From: Isosphaera sp.
GTDB taxonomy: Bacteria; Planctomycetota; Planctomycetia; Gemmatales; Gemmataceae
Assembly: GCA_013822345.1 (NCBI GenBank)
Contig: PNKH01000054.1
Span: forward strand, 1 to 51,061
Reading direction: 5' to 3'
DNA length: 51,061 bases
Part shown: piece after piece, positions 1 to 9,115 of the stretch
How positions within the stretch are numbered: the first letter of the stretch is position 1
Layout of the letters: each line of letters starts with the position of its first letter
Notes under the pieces: generated by a model
Told to the model about the DNA's origin: nothing
The model's database searches: none
What the model saw: only the letters and a program-made list of their open reading frames with translations
Position numbers and translations under genes: made by a program

Positions 1-122
1 TCGCCGCGAACGTGACCGGGTCGCCGTCCGGGTCGGAGGCGGCCAGCGGCACCGTCACCGTCGCCTGGGTGCTCGGGACGGTCTGGTTCGCCGGCGGCGT
101 CAGCACCGGCGGGGCGTTCGAC
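1..122. repeat. Direct repeat copy 1 (in-frame module duplication)
   Basis: Bases 1-122 are identical to 532-653. The offset is 531 bases, exactly 177 codons, so both copies are read in the same frame of the protease gene and encode the same Ig/cadherin-like module start. The repeat continues beyond the left edge, so its full length is not visible. Confidence 0.95.
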
Positions 123-2518
123 GCCCCGCCGGCGGTGACGGTGACGGTGAACGCCTCGGTGTCGGTGCCGCCGCGGCCGTCGCTGGCGGTGACGGTGACG
201 TAGATCGAGCTGGCCGTGGCCGCCGGGGTGCGGGTCACGGTCAGGGTCGACCCGCTGACGGCGAGGGTGGCGAACGGGGTCGTCGGCACGTTGACCAGCC
301 GGGTCGGGTCGGCGTAGTAGTGCGCCCCGACGTTGCCGACCAGGGCCCCCGAGGTGCCCCCGTCCCAGGCGAACAGCTCCCCGTCCGGCTCGACGAACGC
401 CCACCCGGCGGGGACCAGGGCGGTCTGCACCCACCGCTCGTTCCGGCCGAGGAAGTTCTGGAAGAAGTTCCCGTCGGAGAAGAAGTTGTACCCGAGGGTC
501 ACGTCCAGCCGGTGGGCCAGGCTGACGGCCGTCGCCGCGAACGTGACCGGGTCGCCGTCCGGGTCGGAGGCGGCCAGCGGCACCGTCACCGTCGCCTGGG
601 TGCTCGGGACGGTCTGGTTCGCCGGCGGCGTCAGCACCGGCGGGGCGTTCGACACCCCGCCGATGGCGACGGTGAGGACCGACGGCGGCGAGTTGTCGCT
701 GCCGTTCGAGGTGTCCTCGGCCTTCACCCGGTACGTGTACGTGACCCCCCCGGTGACGGTGGAGTCGGTGTAGGTGGTCCCGGTCTGCGTCGCGAGGAGG
801 GTGAAGTTGACCCCGTCGGTGGACCGTTCGATGTCGTACCGGGACCGGACCACCGGGCTCCACCGCAGGGAGACCGAGGTGCCGGTCACGCTGGTGGTGT
901 GGACCGCCAGGGCGTTGTTCGTGGCGGCCACGGCCGACGCCCGGGAGTCGCCCTGCGGGCTGGTCGCGAACACCCGGTACAGGTAGGTGGTCGAGGCGTT
1001 CAGCCCGGTGTTGGTGAACCCGGGGACGTTCCGCCCGACCGTCCCGACCTGGGTCCAGTTCGTCCCGTCGGTCGACCGCTCGATCCGGTACCCGGTGTCC
1101 CCGGCCACGTCCCGCCAGTTCAGCGCGACCGTCGTTCCGCCGCTCACCCGGGTCACGGTCAGGTTGAACGGGGCGGCCGGGCGGTTGACGATGTTCGCCG
1201 CGGCCGACGGGGTCGACACGGTCGACCCGCTGTTCGCCTGCACCTGGTAGAACCACCGCCGGGAGGCGGACGGCCCGTTGTCGGTGAAGCTCGTCCCGGA
1301 GGTGGTCCCGGCGGTGGTGTAGGTGACCCCGTCCTCGGACCGCCGGACGGTGTACCCGGACGCCCCGGCGACCGCGTTCCAACTGACGGTGATCCCGGTC
1401 CCGGTGGCCGCCAGCACGAGGGCCACCCCGGTCGGGGGCGACAGGCCGTTGAACGTCGGCGGGGAGACCGCCGTCCCGGTCGAGACGTTGAACGTGTACG
1501 TCCCCACGTCGCCGTAGTCCCCGTGGCTGGAGACGAGCGCGAAGTACGTCCCGGCGGCGAGTTGCAGGGTGATGTCGACGTTGTTCGCCGCCGTCCCGGT
1601 CCCGGTGAACGGGTCGGCCTCGGCGATCAGCGCCCCGGCGGAGTTGAACACCTGGACCTTCAGATCCACCCCGGACGGGGCGACCCGGGTGGCCCGGACC
1701 CGGACCGGGCCGCCGCCGGTGGTGAACGAGAACGCGTCCGCGTCGTTCAGCCGCTCGATGATCCCGGTCACCGTCTGGCCGAACGAGACCGCGGTGGCGG
1801 CCCCGGTGGTGTTCCCGAAGTCGTCCGGCCGGAACCCGTCCCCGCCGTAGTTGTCGAGGTCCGCGGCGATCACCGCGATGTCGTCCTGAAAGGCGGTCAC
1901 GCTCCCCGACCGGGCGATCACGAACTTGTGGATCGACCCGGCGAAGTCGACCCCCATGAGCGGCCCGTGGAGCGCGTCGAACCCGCTCGAGTACTCGTTG
2001 ATCTCGTTCCCGAGCAGGTCGTAGTCGCGGACGTGCCCGAGGCCGAAGATGTGCCCGACCTCGTGGGCGATCCCGGACGCCCGGTTGGTCACGTCCCCCT
2101 GCTGGTTGAACCCCTCCGGCTGGTTGTTCGGGAACGTGTTGACGTACGCGAACCCGCCGCTGACGGTGGGCGAGCTGATGTGCCATGCCTTCGGCCGGGC
2201 GTCGAACACGGTCGTCACGTCGACGTTGAACATCGCGAAGTAGACCGAGATCTGGCGGTGCAGCTCGGTGATCGCCGCCACCTCAGCCGCGCTGTAGTCG
2301 CCCGGGTTCCCGTCGGTGTCGTACGGGGCGTAGGTGACCCCGGTCCGGGAGCTGAACCCGCCGTCGAAGTCGAGGTACACGGCGACCGGGGCGGACGGCA
2401 GGCTGTGGAGGGCCGGGATGCCGGCCGGGACCCGGCGGTCCTCGAGCGCTTCCAGGGCCAGGCGGGGGGGCGGGGCGCAAACGGGCGCGGCCTTCCGGCG
2501 CGCGGGGCGGGTCGACAT
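1..2518 (-). CDS. Secreted metzincin (matrixin-like) protease with PPC, FN3 and repeat domains, C-terminus outside window
   Basis: Partial gene: the start is at 2518 and the 3' end lies beyond base 1 (about 839 codons seen). Residues 22-32 carry the planctomycete extracellular motif LEALEDRRVPA; there is no ordinary hydrophobic signal peptide. A zinc-protease domain follows, with HEVGHIFGLGH at 152-162 (metzincin HExxHxxGxxH) and a possible Met-turn (PLMG) about 25 residues on. After it come a PPC-like domain (about 230-330), three or four fibronectin type III domains with titin-like ERSTDG strands (about 345-640), and Ig/cadherin-like modules with DPDGDPV. The last module is starting a second, nearly identical copy at the window edge. 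Likely a large cell-surface or released protease or adhesin acting outside the cell; the substrate is unknown. A candidate promoter lies at 2604-2632, so it can be expressed apart from the upstream gene. Confidence 0.8.
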   Translation of the reverse strand, partial: MSTRPARRKAAPVCAPPPRLALEALEDRRVPAGIPALHSLPSAPVAVYLDFDGGFSSRTGVTYAPYDTDGNPGDYSAAEVAAITELHRQISVYFAMFNVDVTTVFDARPKAWHISSPTVSGGFAYVNTFPNNQPEGFNQQGDVTNRASGIAHEVGHIFGLGHVRDYDLLGNEINEYSSGFDALHGPLMGVDFAGSIHKFVIARSGSVTAFQDDIAVIAADLDNYGGDGFRPDDFGNTTGAATAVSFGQTVTGIIERLNDADAFSFTTGGGPVRVRATRVAPSGVDLKVQVFNSAGALIAEADPFTGTGTAANNVDITLQLAAGTYFALVSSHGDYGDVGTYTFNVSTGTAVSPPTFNGLSPPTGVALVLAATGTGITVSWNAVAGASGYTVRRSEDGVTYTTAGTTSGTSFTDNGPSASRRWFYQVQANSGSTVSTPSAAANIVNRPAAPFNLTVTRVSGGTTVALNWRDVAGDTGYRIERSTDGTNWTQVGTVGRNVPGFTNTGLNASTTYLYRVFATSPQGDSRASAVAATNNALAVHTTSVTGTSVSLRWSPVVRSRYDIERSTDGVNFTLLATQTGTTYTDSTVTGGVTYTYRVKAEDTSNGSDNSPPSVLTVAIGGVSNAPPVLTPPANQTVPSTQATVTVPLAASDPDGDPVTFAATAVSLAHRLDVTLGYNFFSDGNFFQNFLGRNERWVQTALVPAGWAFVEPDGELFAWDGGTSGALVGNVGAHYYADPTRLVNVPTTPFATLAVSGSTLTVTRTPAATASSIYVTVTASDGRGGTDTEAFTVTVTAGGASNAPPVLTPPANQTVPSTQATVTVPLAASDPDGDPVTFAA
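532..653. repeat. Direct repeat copy 2 (in-frame module duplication)
   Basis: Identical over 122 bases to 1-122. Divergence begins at 654 (a against g at 123). The exact match at nucleotide level implies recent duplication or gene conversion of a protein module rather than old domain repetition. Confidence 0.95.
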
Positions 2519-2603
2519 GGACCGGGTCCTCGGGGAGAAAGGACAGAGATAGTGTCGGGCCGGCGGCCGCCGGCCCGAGGCAGACCTTGCGCGAGTGAAG
2601 ACA

Positions 2604-2632
2604 AGTTTAGACCGCGGCCCGACCCTGGTCAA
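2604..2632 (-). promoter_or_regulatory. Candidate promoter of the metzincin gene
   Basis: On the minus strand TTGACC (2632-2627), a 17-base spacer and TAAACT (2609-2604) lie about 85 bases before the start at 2518. It resembles a housekeeping -35/-10 pair and stands out in this GC-rich gap. Confidence 0.45.
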
Positions 2633-2688
2633 CGCCCGGGTACGGTTTCCCCGGCCGTTCCGATCCTCCGCCGGGGTCGGGCCGCGGG

Positions 2689-5145
2689 CTACATCGGCGG
2701 CCGTTCACCGCCGTACACCAGGAACGCCCGGGGCCGGCCGGCGACCGTCCGGACGATGACGTTCCAACCGGGCTCCAGGTTGACGCGGGTCGGGTCGGTG
2801 ACGGTGGCCCCGCCGTTCACCCGGTACCGGAGCTGGTAGTTGGCCAGCGCCGGGCTGTACCTCGCGCTGACGAGGGTCAGTTGGGCCGGGTAGTTGGTGG
2901 TCACCGGCCCGACCAGCCCGGTGATCCCGTCCCGGGCCGCCGCCCCGGCCGGGGCCGGCTTCCCGCCGATCGCCAGCCCGTACTGGTCGAACAGCTCCTG
3001 GTTCGTCTTCCCGAGCAGCTCCGCCGGGACGAACGCCGGGGCCGTCCCGGCCACGAACGGGACGAAGGACGCGGCCTGCTCCGGGTAGTACAGCTGGAGC
3101 TGCTGGCCGTTGTCGTTGTACTTCGGGGTGTTGATCAGCACCCGGTCCCGGTTGAAGAACCGGGTCAGGTCCTGGAAGTTCGGGTTGTAGTTGGTCACCA
3201 GCTCGACGTCGACGTGGGCCGCCCCACCCGTGCGGAGGGTGCCGAACTGCACGTCCCCGCGGATGTCCACCACCCGGTTCGGGTTGATGGCCGACCGGAC
3301 CACCAGGTCCCGGCGGTTGTTGAACGTCCCGCCCTGGATCACGCTCGTCCCCTGCACCGGGACGTTGATCCCGACCGCGAACCCCTCCACCCGGACGTTG
3401 TCGTAGGTGATGTTCCGGGTCACGTCGTTCCGGTCGATCCCGGTCCCGGCCGGGTTCGCGGTGTTCCCGAACACCCGCACGTTCCGGAGCGTCAGGTTGT
3501 TGGTGTACGGGATGTGGATGCCGCGGGCCGACTTCACGTTCCAGGCGGTGAAGTCCTCGATCAGGCTGGCCCCGGTGTGGGTGGCGTTCAGCAGGGTCTT
3601 CCAGGTCTGGAACCCGGGGCCGGTGGCGTACGCGACGTTCCGCCGGAAGTTGGTGATCGGCACGTCCCGGACCGCGATCGTCGCCTGCCCCTGGGCCAGG
3701 GCCGGGTTGTCCAGGTAGGCGGACACGAACCGCCGGACCCCGAGGCCGGCCTCGTTCAGCCCCTGGTTGAAGAACAGGAACCCGGCCGACCGGGTGCCGA
3801 CCGCGATGTTGTCCTCGACCGTCACCCCGGCCCCCTGGAACCAGAACCCGTGGCCGAGCTGGCCGAAGTCGCCCTGGGCCATCCGGTCCTCGAGGGCCCC
3901 GGCCGTCCCGTTCGCCCGGACCGCGAGGTTCCGGCGGAACGCCCCGACCTCGTCCCCGGCCTCGGTCACGAAACCGGACCCGGTCACGTTGAACGCCACG
4001 TTGTCCTCGAACGAGACCCGGCTGCTGTGGCTCGCGAACCCCCACCCGGGGCTGCCGGACACGACGCTCCCGCGGACCGTCACCAGGTCGGCCGGCTCGA
4101 GCCCGGTCCGGTGGACGTGGAGGGAGTACCGGCCGCGGGGGTTGGTCCCGCCGGACGCCACCTGCCCGCCGGCGTCCAGGACCGGGTCGTCGATCACCCG
4201 GGTCTTGTCCGTCCGGCCGAGGTCGTAGAACCCGGCGAAGGCGACGCTCACGGTCGGCTCGTCCATGAACTCGACGTGCCCGCGGCGGGTCAGGTCGGCC
4301 GGGTTCTGGGACCGGACGGAGACGTTCCGGGTGAGGTTGGCGACGTACAGGGACTGCCCGGCCGGGGCGGCGTGGGCGAACCGGAGCGGGGCGCTGAGGG
4401 TGACAGTGCCCCCGGAGATCGAGGTGATCGTCGTGGTCTCGTCCTGGTTGGCGTTCGGGTTCGTCCCGGTCACCACCAGCCGGTCCCCGACCCGCCACCC
4501 GTCCGGGACGGACGACCCGCCGAACACCAGGGTCGTCTGCCCGGCGGCGGCCGGCTGGGCGAGCGGGGCGTATGCGGTGACGGTCGCCCCGTGCATGCTC
4601 ACCGTCCCGACGGAGATCAGCCCGCGGCTGATCTGGGTCGGGTCCCACTGGGTGTCGATCGGCCCGCGGTCGGCGATGGTGAGGGTGGCCCGGACGTCGG
4701 CCCGGACCGGGTTGGCCGCCGTCCCCATCCGCAGGGTCCCGGTGGAGGTGACGACCATGGTGTCGACCAGCAGCCCGGTGTTCACCGTGGTGGAGAACCG
4801 CAGGGTGCCGTCGACCCGGACGGTCCGGAGGGCGGCGGTGTCGACGTGGGTGACCACGGCCGTCATCCCGGCCGGGATCAGGACGTTGGCGTCGGCCGTC
4901 GGCACCCCGTTGGACCCGTCGGGGCGGACCCACGAGTTCGGGTTCGACCAGCTCCCGCCGCTGACCGCCAGCCGGTGGGTGACGGCCTCGTACGGGACGA
5001 GGTCGATCACCGCCCCGTCGAGCACCACCCGGGCCTCCAGCTCCTCGCACCACACCCGGGCGCGGGGCTTGCCGGCCGCCGGCCGCCGGGCCGGGCCGCC
5101 GCGGACACCCCGGACCCACTTCTGCACCGCCGAGAGGATGGTCAT
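2689..5145 (-). CDS. G8-domain, CEMIP/TMEM2-like right-handed beta-helix protein
   Basis: 818 residues. The ATG at 5145 is preceded by GGAGG nine bases upstream. Basic N-terminus with the motif LEARVVLDG at 36-44, the planctomycete extracellular signature. Residues about 63-190 resemble a G8 domain (GSWSNPNSW at the start, then an isolated-strand pattern ending in VDGTLRF). The remainder reads as a parallel beta-helix with short V-x-N repeats. Eukaryotic proteins of this architecture (CEMIP, TMEM2) act on hyaluronan; bacterial members are uncharacterised, so polysaccharide binding or cleavage is inference. It lies between two other LE-x-R proteins, 170 bases before the metzincin gene and 253 bases after the beta-helix gene, with its own candidate promoter. 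Confidence 0.75.
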   Translation of the reverse strand: MTILSAVQKWVRGVRGGPARRPAAGKPRARVWCEELEARVVLDGAVIDLVPYEAVTHRLAVSGGSWSNPNSWVRPDGSNGVPTADANVLIPAGMTAVVTHVDTAALRTVRVDGTLRFSTTVNTGLLVDTMVVTSTGTLRMGTAANPVRADVRATLTIADRGPIDTQWDPTQISRGLISVGTVSMHGATVTAYAPLAQPAAAGQTTLVFGGSSVPDGWRVGDRLVVTGTNPNANQDETTTITSISGGTVTLSAPLRFAHAAPAGQSLYVANLTRNVSVRSQNPADLTRRGHVEFMDEPTVSVAFAGFYDLGRTDKTRVIDDPVLDAGGQVASGGTNPRGRYSLHVHRTGLEPADLVTVRGSVVSGSPGWGFASHSSRVSFEDNVAFNVTGSGFVTEAGDEVGAFRRNLAVRANGTAGALEDRMAQGDFGQLGHGFWFQGAGVTVEDNIAVGTRSAGFLFFNQGLNEAGLGVRRFVSAYLDNPALAQGQATIAVRDVPITNFRRNVAYATGPGFQTWKTLLNATHTGASLIEDFTAWNVKSARGIHIPYTNNLTLRNVRVFGNTANPAGTGIDRNDVTRNITYDNVRVEGFAVGINVPVQGTSVIQGGTFNNRRDLVVRSAINPNRVVDIRGDVQFGTLRTGGAAHVDVELVTNYNPNFQDLTRFFNRDRVLINTPKYNDNGQQLQLYYPEQAASFVPFVAGTAPAFVPAELLGKTNQELFDQYGLAIGGKPAPAGAAARDGITGLVGPVTTNYPAQLTLVSARYSPALANYQLRYRVNGGATVTDPTRVNLEPGWNVIVRTVAGRPRAFLVYGGERPPM

Positions 5146-5325
5146 GGCCGCGAGCCTCCGGAATCGGCGGCCGGGGAGAACCGGCCGCCGGCCGCCGCGC
5201 GGGGGGGGACGGGCGTGAACCCCCGGGCGCGGCGGCCGGGGGGACGCGTCTTCAGCCGCCCGGGCCGGCGGCGTCGAGACCGGACGAGCTGCGAGTGACG
5301 ACGAGGACGGGTACCGAACACGCGA

Positions 5326-5353
5326 ATGGTACCCGTGGGTCGCGCCCTGTCAA
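5326..5353 (-). promoter_or_regulatory. Candidate promoter of the G8 gene
   Basis: On the minus strand a perfect TTGACA (5353-5348), a 16-base spacer and TACCAT (5331-5326) sit about 180 bases before the start at 5145. They are the only such pair I see in the 253-base gap. Confidence 0.45.
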
Positions 5354-5398
5354 CCAACTTCCCGTAACCCGGCGGCCCGCCGCCGGACCGCCGGTGGG

Positions 5399-8300
5399 TC
5401 ACCCGACCTTGGCCAACATGATGTCGTCCAGGAAGGCGGTCGAGTCGCCGCCGACCGTCCCGTCCAGGACGAGCGAGTACGTCCCGGCGGCCGCCACCGT
5501 GAACGTCCCGGTGAACGCCTGGTAGTCGGTCCCGGCCGGGGTGAACGTCCGGGTCGTGCCGGCGAGGCCGGCCCGGACGGTCTGCGGCCCGTCCGGGTTG
5601 GCGTTCCCGCGCTGGGCCGCCCGGAACGTCAGTTCGTAGGTGCCGGGCGCGAGGAACACGGCCTGGCCCACCGACGACTGCCCCTGGAGGAAGGCGACCT
5701 GGGCGCCCTGCGGGGCGGACGGGTTCCCGCCGGTGAACCCGCTCCCGTTCCCGCTCACCCCGGCCGACTCGGAGAACGCCCACGGCCCGCCGGCCGGGGC
5801 GTACCGGAACGACAGGAACTCACCCGCCCCGACGCTCGGGGTCTCGAACCCGGCGTCCCCGAGCACCACCTCGGCCGGCGGCGGGTCGCCGACCGTCACC
5901 GCGAACCGCCGGACCCCGACCGCGTCGTCGGCGTTCCCGGCCACCCCGTCCGGCCCGCGGTCCCTGACCCTCAGGGTGATCACCGCCACCCCCGACTGCC
6001 CGGGCAGCGGGTTGACCGTCACCGTCCGGTTCGACCCCGACCCGCCGAGGACGATCCGGTTGTTCGGGACCACCGCCGGGTTCGACGAGGTGGCCGTCAC
6101 GGTCAGGTTCGCGCCCGGCGTCTCCAGGTCGTTGACGGTGAACGGGATCACACCGGTGCTCCCGCCGACCGGGATCTGCCGGTCGAGGACGGCGTACACC
6201 CGCGGGGACCGGTTCCCGTCCGGCGACCGGAAGTCCAGGAAGATCCGGCGGGTGGTCGACGCCCCGTTCGCGTCCGTGGCGGTCACCTCCAGGCTGACCT
6301 GCCCGGTGGTGTTCGGCTCCGGGGTGAGGGTCAGCGTGCGGTTCGCCCCGGACCCGCCGACCACGATGTTCGCGTCCCGGACGAACTCCGGGTTGAACGA
6401 CCGGGCGGTCACCACGACGCTGCCCGCACCGGAGTTGTCCCCGACCGTCAGTGGGATCACCAGCGGGGTGTTCTTCGTCCCGACCGTCGGGGCGGTCACG
6501 GACGTCGACCCGCCGGAGATCGTCGGCCGCGGGTTGGTGGCGGCCACGGTCAGGAGGAACGACCGCCGGGTCTGGTTCCCGGCCGCGTCAGACACGAACA
6601 CGGTGACGACCGCGTTCCCCGCCCGGTTCGGGGCCGGGGTGACGGTCAGGGTGCGGTTCATCCCGGACCCGCCGAGGACGACCCCGGCCGCCGGCACCAG
6701 GTCCGGGTTGGTGGACGTGGCGGACACGAACAGCGCCCCGCCCGCGGCGTCGCTGACCCCGACGGTGAAGGCGATCGGCCCGGTCGAGGTGTTCTCGTCG
6801 ATGGTCCGGTCGGCCAGGGCACCGGCGACCGGGGGGGAGGTGTCGGGGTCGGCGAGCGGGAGCGCCCCGAGGTACGTCGGCTGGGGCCGGCCGGCGGCGG
6901 CCAGGATGTCGCCCGGCACCGCCCGGAGGTTGGTGCCGCGGTCCGCGGCGACGGTCCCGGCCCGGAGCCGCAGGTTCCCGCCGGCGGCGTTCACGAAGAA
7001 CGGGTCCGGCCCGCCGTCGAACACCAGCTTCCCGGGGCCGGAGGTCGGGGTGTTCAGCTCCCGCCCGAACGCGGCCTTGAAGGATTCGAACTGGGAGAGG
7101 GTGTTGTAGACGAGGTCGGCCCCGGCCCCCGGGTCCCAGGTGAGGAACCGGTCGGCCGCGTCCGCGGTCCAGTACCCGTTGTAGTCCATCCCGGCGACCG
7201 CGGTCGGGGCGGAGTACGGGCGGCCGGTGACCCGGCTGTTCGGTGACGGGTTCCCGTCGGGGAAGGCGGCGGCGTCGAACAGGGTGGTGGCCCGGGTGTT
7301 CGCGAACAGGTTGTTGTAGAAGACGTTGTCGGTGGCCTCCCAGACGGACCCGAGGGAGGCGAACCGGTCGTCCTCCCCGCCCTCGATCGTGTTCCCGTCG
7401 GGGGACGTGTTCGACCCGGTCACCCCCCCGTCCTCGTTCACGTCGTTCACCCGGGTGGTGTCCCGGACCTGGGCGGCGACGTTCGAGTTGAAGAAGGTGT
7501 TGTTGTACACCCGGGTGCCGGACGACCCGGAGACCTGCACCCCCTGGGACGCGCCCCGGGCGACGTTGAACGCCACCACGTTGTCGTGCGAGATCTCGAC
7601 GAAGAACGCGATCCCGCCCCCGACCACGGTGTTGTTCACCACCGCCGCCCGGACGACGTTGATGTCCAGCCACAGGGAGGTGGAGAAGTTGTTCTCGAAC
7701 CGGTTGTTGCGGATCACCAGGTCCTCGGCGCTGGTGATCTTCGTCCCGGCCGCGGACCAGTTGGTGGCGAACCGCTCGACGTTGTTGAACGCGTACGTGT
7801 TCCCGTCCAACAGGAGCCGGTCGGCCCGGCTCGAGCTCCCCCCGACCTGCCCGTTCGCCACCAGCCGGTTGTTCCGGACGACGGTGTCGTCCCCGGTCGC
7901 CGAGTACCCCCGCTGGCCGTTGAAGGTGAACGCGCTGTCCTCCAGCACCAGGCGGCGGGTGGAGTCGTTCGCCCCCACCCCGGCCCGGCCGTAGTACTTG
8001 AACCCGAGGCCCCGGACCGTCACCTCCGCGGCCGTCACGTTCAGCCCCGTCCCGGCCGCCGTCACCTCCACCGTCCGCCCGGCCGCGAACGGGTCGAACC
8101 CGACGTACAGGAAGTTGCCGACGGAGTCGACGAAGAACCGGTCCGGGTCGACCGTCCCGTCCGCCCGGAGCATCAGGGCCAGGTTCGCGGCCGGGTCGGT
8201 GACGGCCGCGAAGTCGGCCGGCGACGTGCCCCCGGTCGGGGCCCCCTCGTCGCTGATCGTCCGCCCGAAGGCGTCGGCGACCGGGACCCCGTTCGGGTCG

Positions 8301-9061
8301 ATGAGCCGGTTGTCGGCGTTCCGCCGGAACCGGTAGGTGGTGGCCGTCGGGGTGCCGCCGGCGTCGACGGTGCGGGTGACGAGGCCGTTCCCGGTCAGCT
8401 CCCGGTACAGCCCGACCTGCTTGACGGGGGTCGGGGCCCCGCCCGTGTTGGTGACGAACACCTGCTCGCCGGCCCCGGCCATCGGGTTGGCGGCAATGTC
8501 GACGTTGTGGAAGTCCAGGTTCTCCGGGAACTCGAAGTTCCGCGGCCCGGACCCGCCGGGGCCGTCCGGGTCGAACCCGGTCGTCCCCATCCGCCAGAAC
8601 GTCCGCTCCCCGATCGCCCCGCCGAGGTCGACCGTCACCTGCTCCCAGTTGGTGACGACGACCGCCCCGTTCAGCCACGGGGTCTCCTGCCGGTACGCCT
8701 GGAGGGTGAGGCGGGCGTCCACGTTGGCGGTCACCCCCCGGTACTCCCCGCCGCGGAGGACGAGGGTCGCCCCGGGGTGGTTGGCGGTGGCGAAGTCGAC
8801 CGCGTCGGTCAGGGTGCGGGGGTTGGTGAGGGTGCCCTCGGCCCCGGTGGTCGGGCCGTCCGGGTTCAGCCCGTCCGGGCTGACATAGATGAGGGTGGTA
8901 CCGGGGTCCCCGGTCTCGGCGTAGTTCGCGTGGGTCGGGATGGCGGTGACGAGCGGGACGCCGACGTAGATGTCGGCGACCGGCACGTCCCGGGCTTCCA
9001 GGCGCTCCGCCCGGAGACTCGTCGGGCGACCGGTCTTCGGCCGGCGGGACCAGTGCGGCAC
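5399..9061 (-). CDS. Large secreted parallel beta-helix protein with Ig-like repeats and C-terminal jelly-roll-like domain
   Basis: 1220 residues starting at GTG 9061, chosen because AGGAG lies seven bases upstream. The planctomycete motif LEARDVPV is at 21-28. Residues about 60-690 are a right-handed beta-helix typical of polysaccharide lyases and carbohydrate-binding surface proteins: an opening of the type GTLTNPRTLTDAVDFA, then many short N-N-x-V/F turns. About 715-1060 hold three or four Ig/cadherin-like modules, each ending in a GGSGxNRTLTVTP signature; the neighbouring GH16 protein has the same signature. About 1080-1220 is a carbohydrate-binding-like jelly roll (GDAGFETP opening, FLDDI ending). 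No catalytic residues can be assigned. It follows the GH16 gene by 54 bases and is probably co-transcribed. Confidence 0.75.
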   Translation of the reverse strand: MPHWSRRPKTGRPTSLRAERLEARDVPVADIYVGVPLVTAIPTHANYAETGDPGTTLIYVSPDGLNPDGPTTGAEGTLTNPRTLTDAVDFATANHPGATLVLRGGEYRGVTANVDARLTLQAYRQETPWLNGAVVVTNWEQVTVDLGGAIGERTFWRMGTTGFDPDGPGGSGPRNFEFPENLDFHNVDIAANPMAGAGEQVFVTNTGGAPTPVKQVGLYRELTGNGLVTRTVDAGGTPTATTYRFRRNADNRLIDPNGVPVADAFGRTISDEGAPTGGTSPADFAAVTDPAANLALMLRADGTVDPDRFFVDSVGNFLYVGFDPFAAGRTVEVTAAGTGLNVTAAEVTVRGLGFKYYGRAGVGANDSTRRLVLEDSAFTFNGQRGYSATGDDTVVRNNRLVANGQVGGSSSRADRLLLDGNTYAFNNVERFATNWSAAGTKITSAEDLVIRNNRFENNFSTSLWLDINVVRAAVVNNTVVGGGIAFFVEISHDNVVAFNVARGASQGVQVSGSSGTRVYNNTFFNSNVAAQVRDTTRVNDVNEDGGVTGSNTSPDGNTIEGGEDDRFASLGSVWEATDNVFYNNLFANTRATTLFDAAAFPDGNPSPNSRVTGRPYSAPTAVAGMDYNGYWTADAADRFLTWDPGAGADLVYNTLSQFESFKAAFGRELNTPTSGPGKLVFDGGPDPFFVNAAGGNLRLRAGTVAADRGTNLRAVPGDILAAAGRPQPTYLGALPLADPDTSPPVAGALADRTIDENTSTGPIAFTVGVSDAAGGALFVSATSTNPDLVPAAGVVLGGSGMNRTLTVTPAPNRAGNAVVTVFVSDAAGNQTRRSFLLTVAATNPRPTISGGSTSVTAPTVGTKNTPLVIPLTVGDNSGAGSVVVTARSFNPEFVRDANIVVGGSGANRTLTLTPEPNTTGQVSLEVTATDANGASTTRRIFLDFRSPDGNRSPRVYAVLDRQIPVGGSTGVIPFTVNDLETPGANLTVTATSSNPAVVPNNRIVLGGSGSNRTVTVNPLPGQSGVAVITLRVRDRGPDGVAGNADDAVGVRRFAVTVGDPPPAEVVLGDAGFETPSVGAGEFLSFRYAPAGGPWAFSESAGVSGNGSGFTGGNPSAPQGAQVAFLQGQSSVGQAVFLAPGTYELTFRAAQRGNANPDGPQTVRAGLAGTTRTFTPAGTDYQAFTGTFTVAAAGTYSLVLDGTVGGDSTAFLDDIMLAKVG

Positions 9062-9115
9062 GGTCGTACTCCTGCGGGGATGCGGAGAGGTCGCCGGCGG
9101 ACAGCGGGCTCCGGG

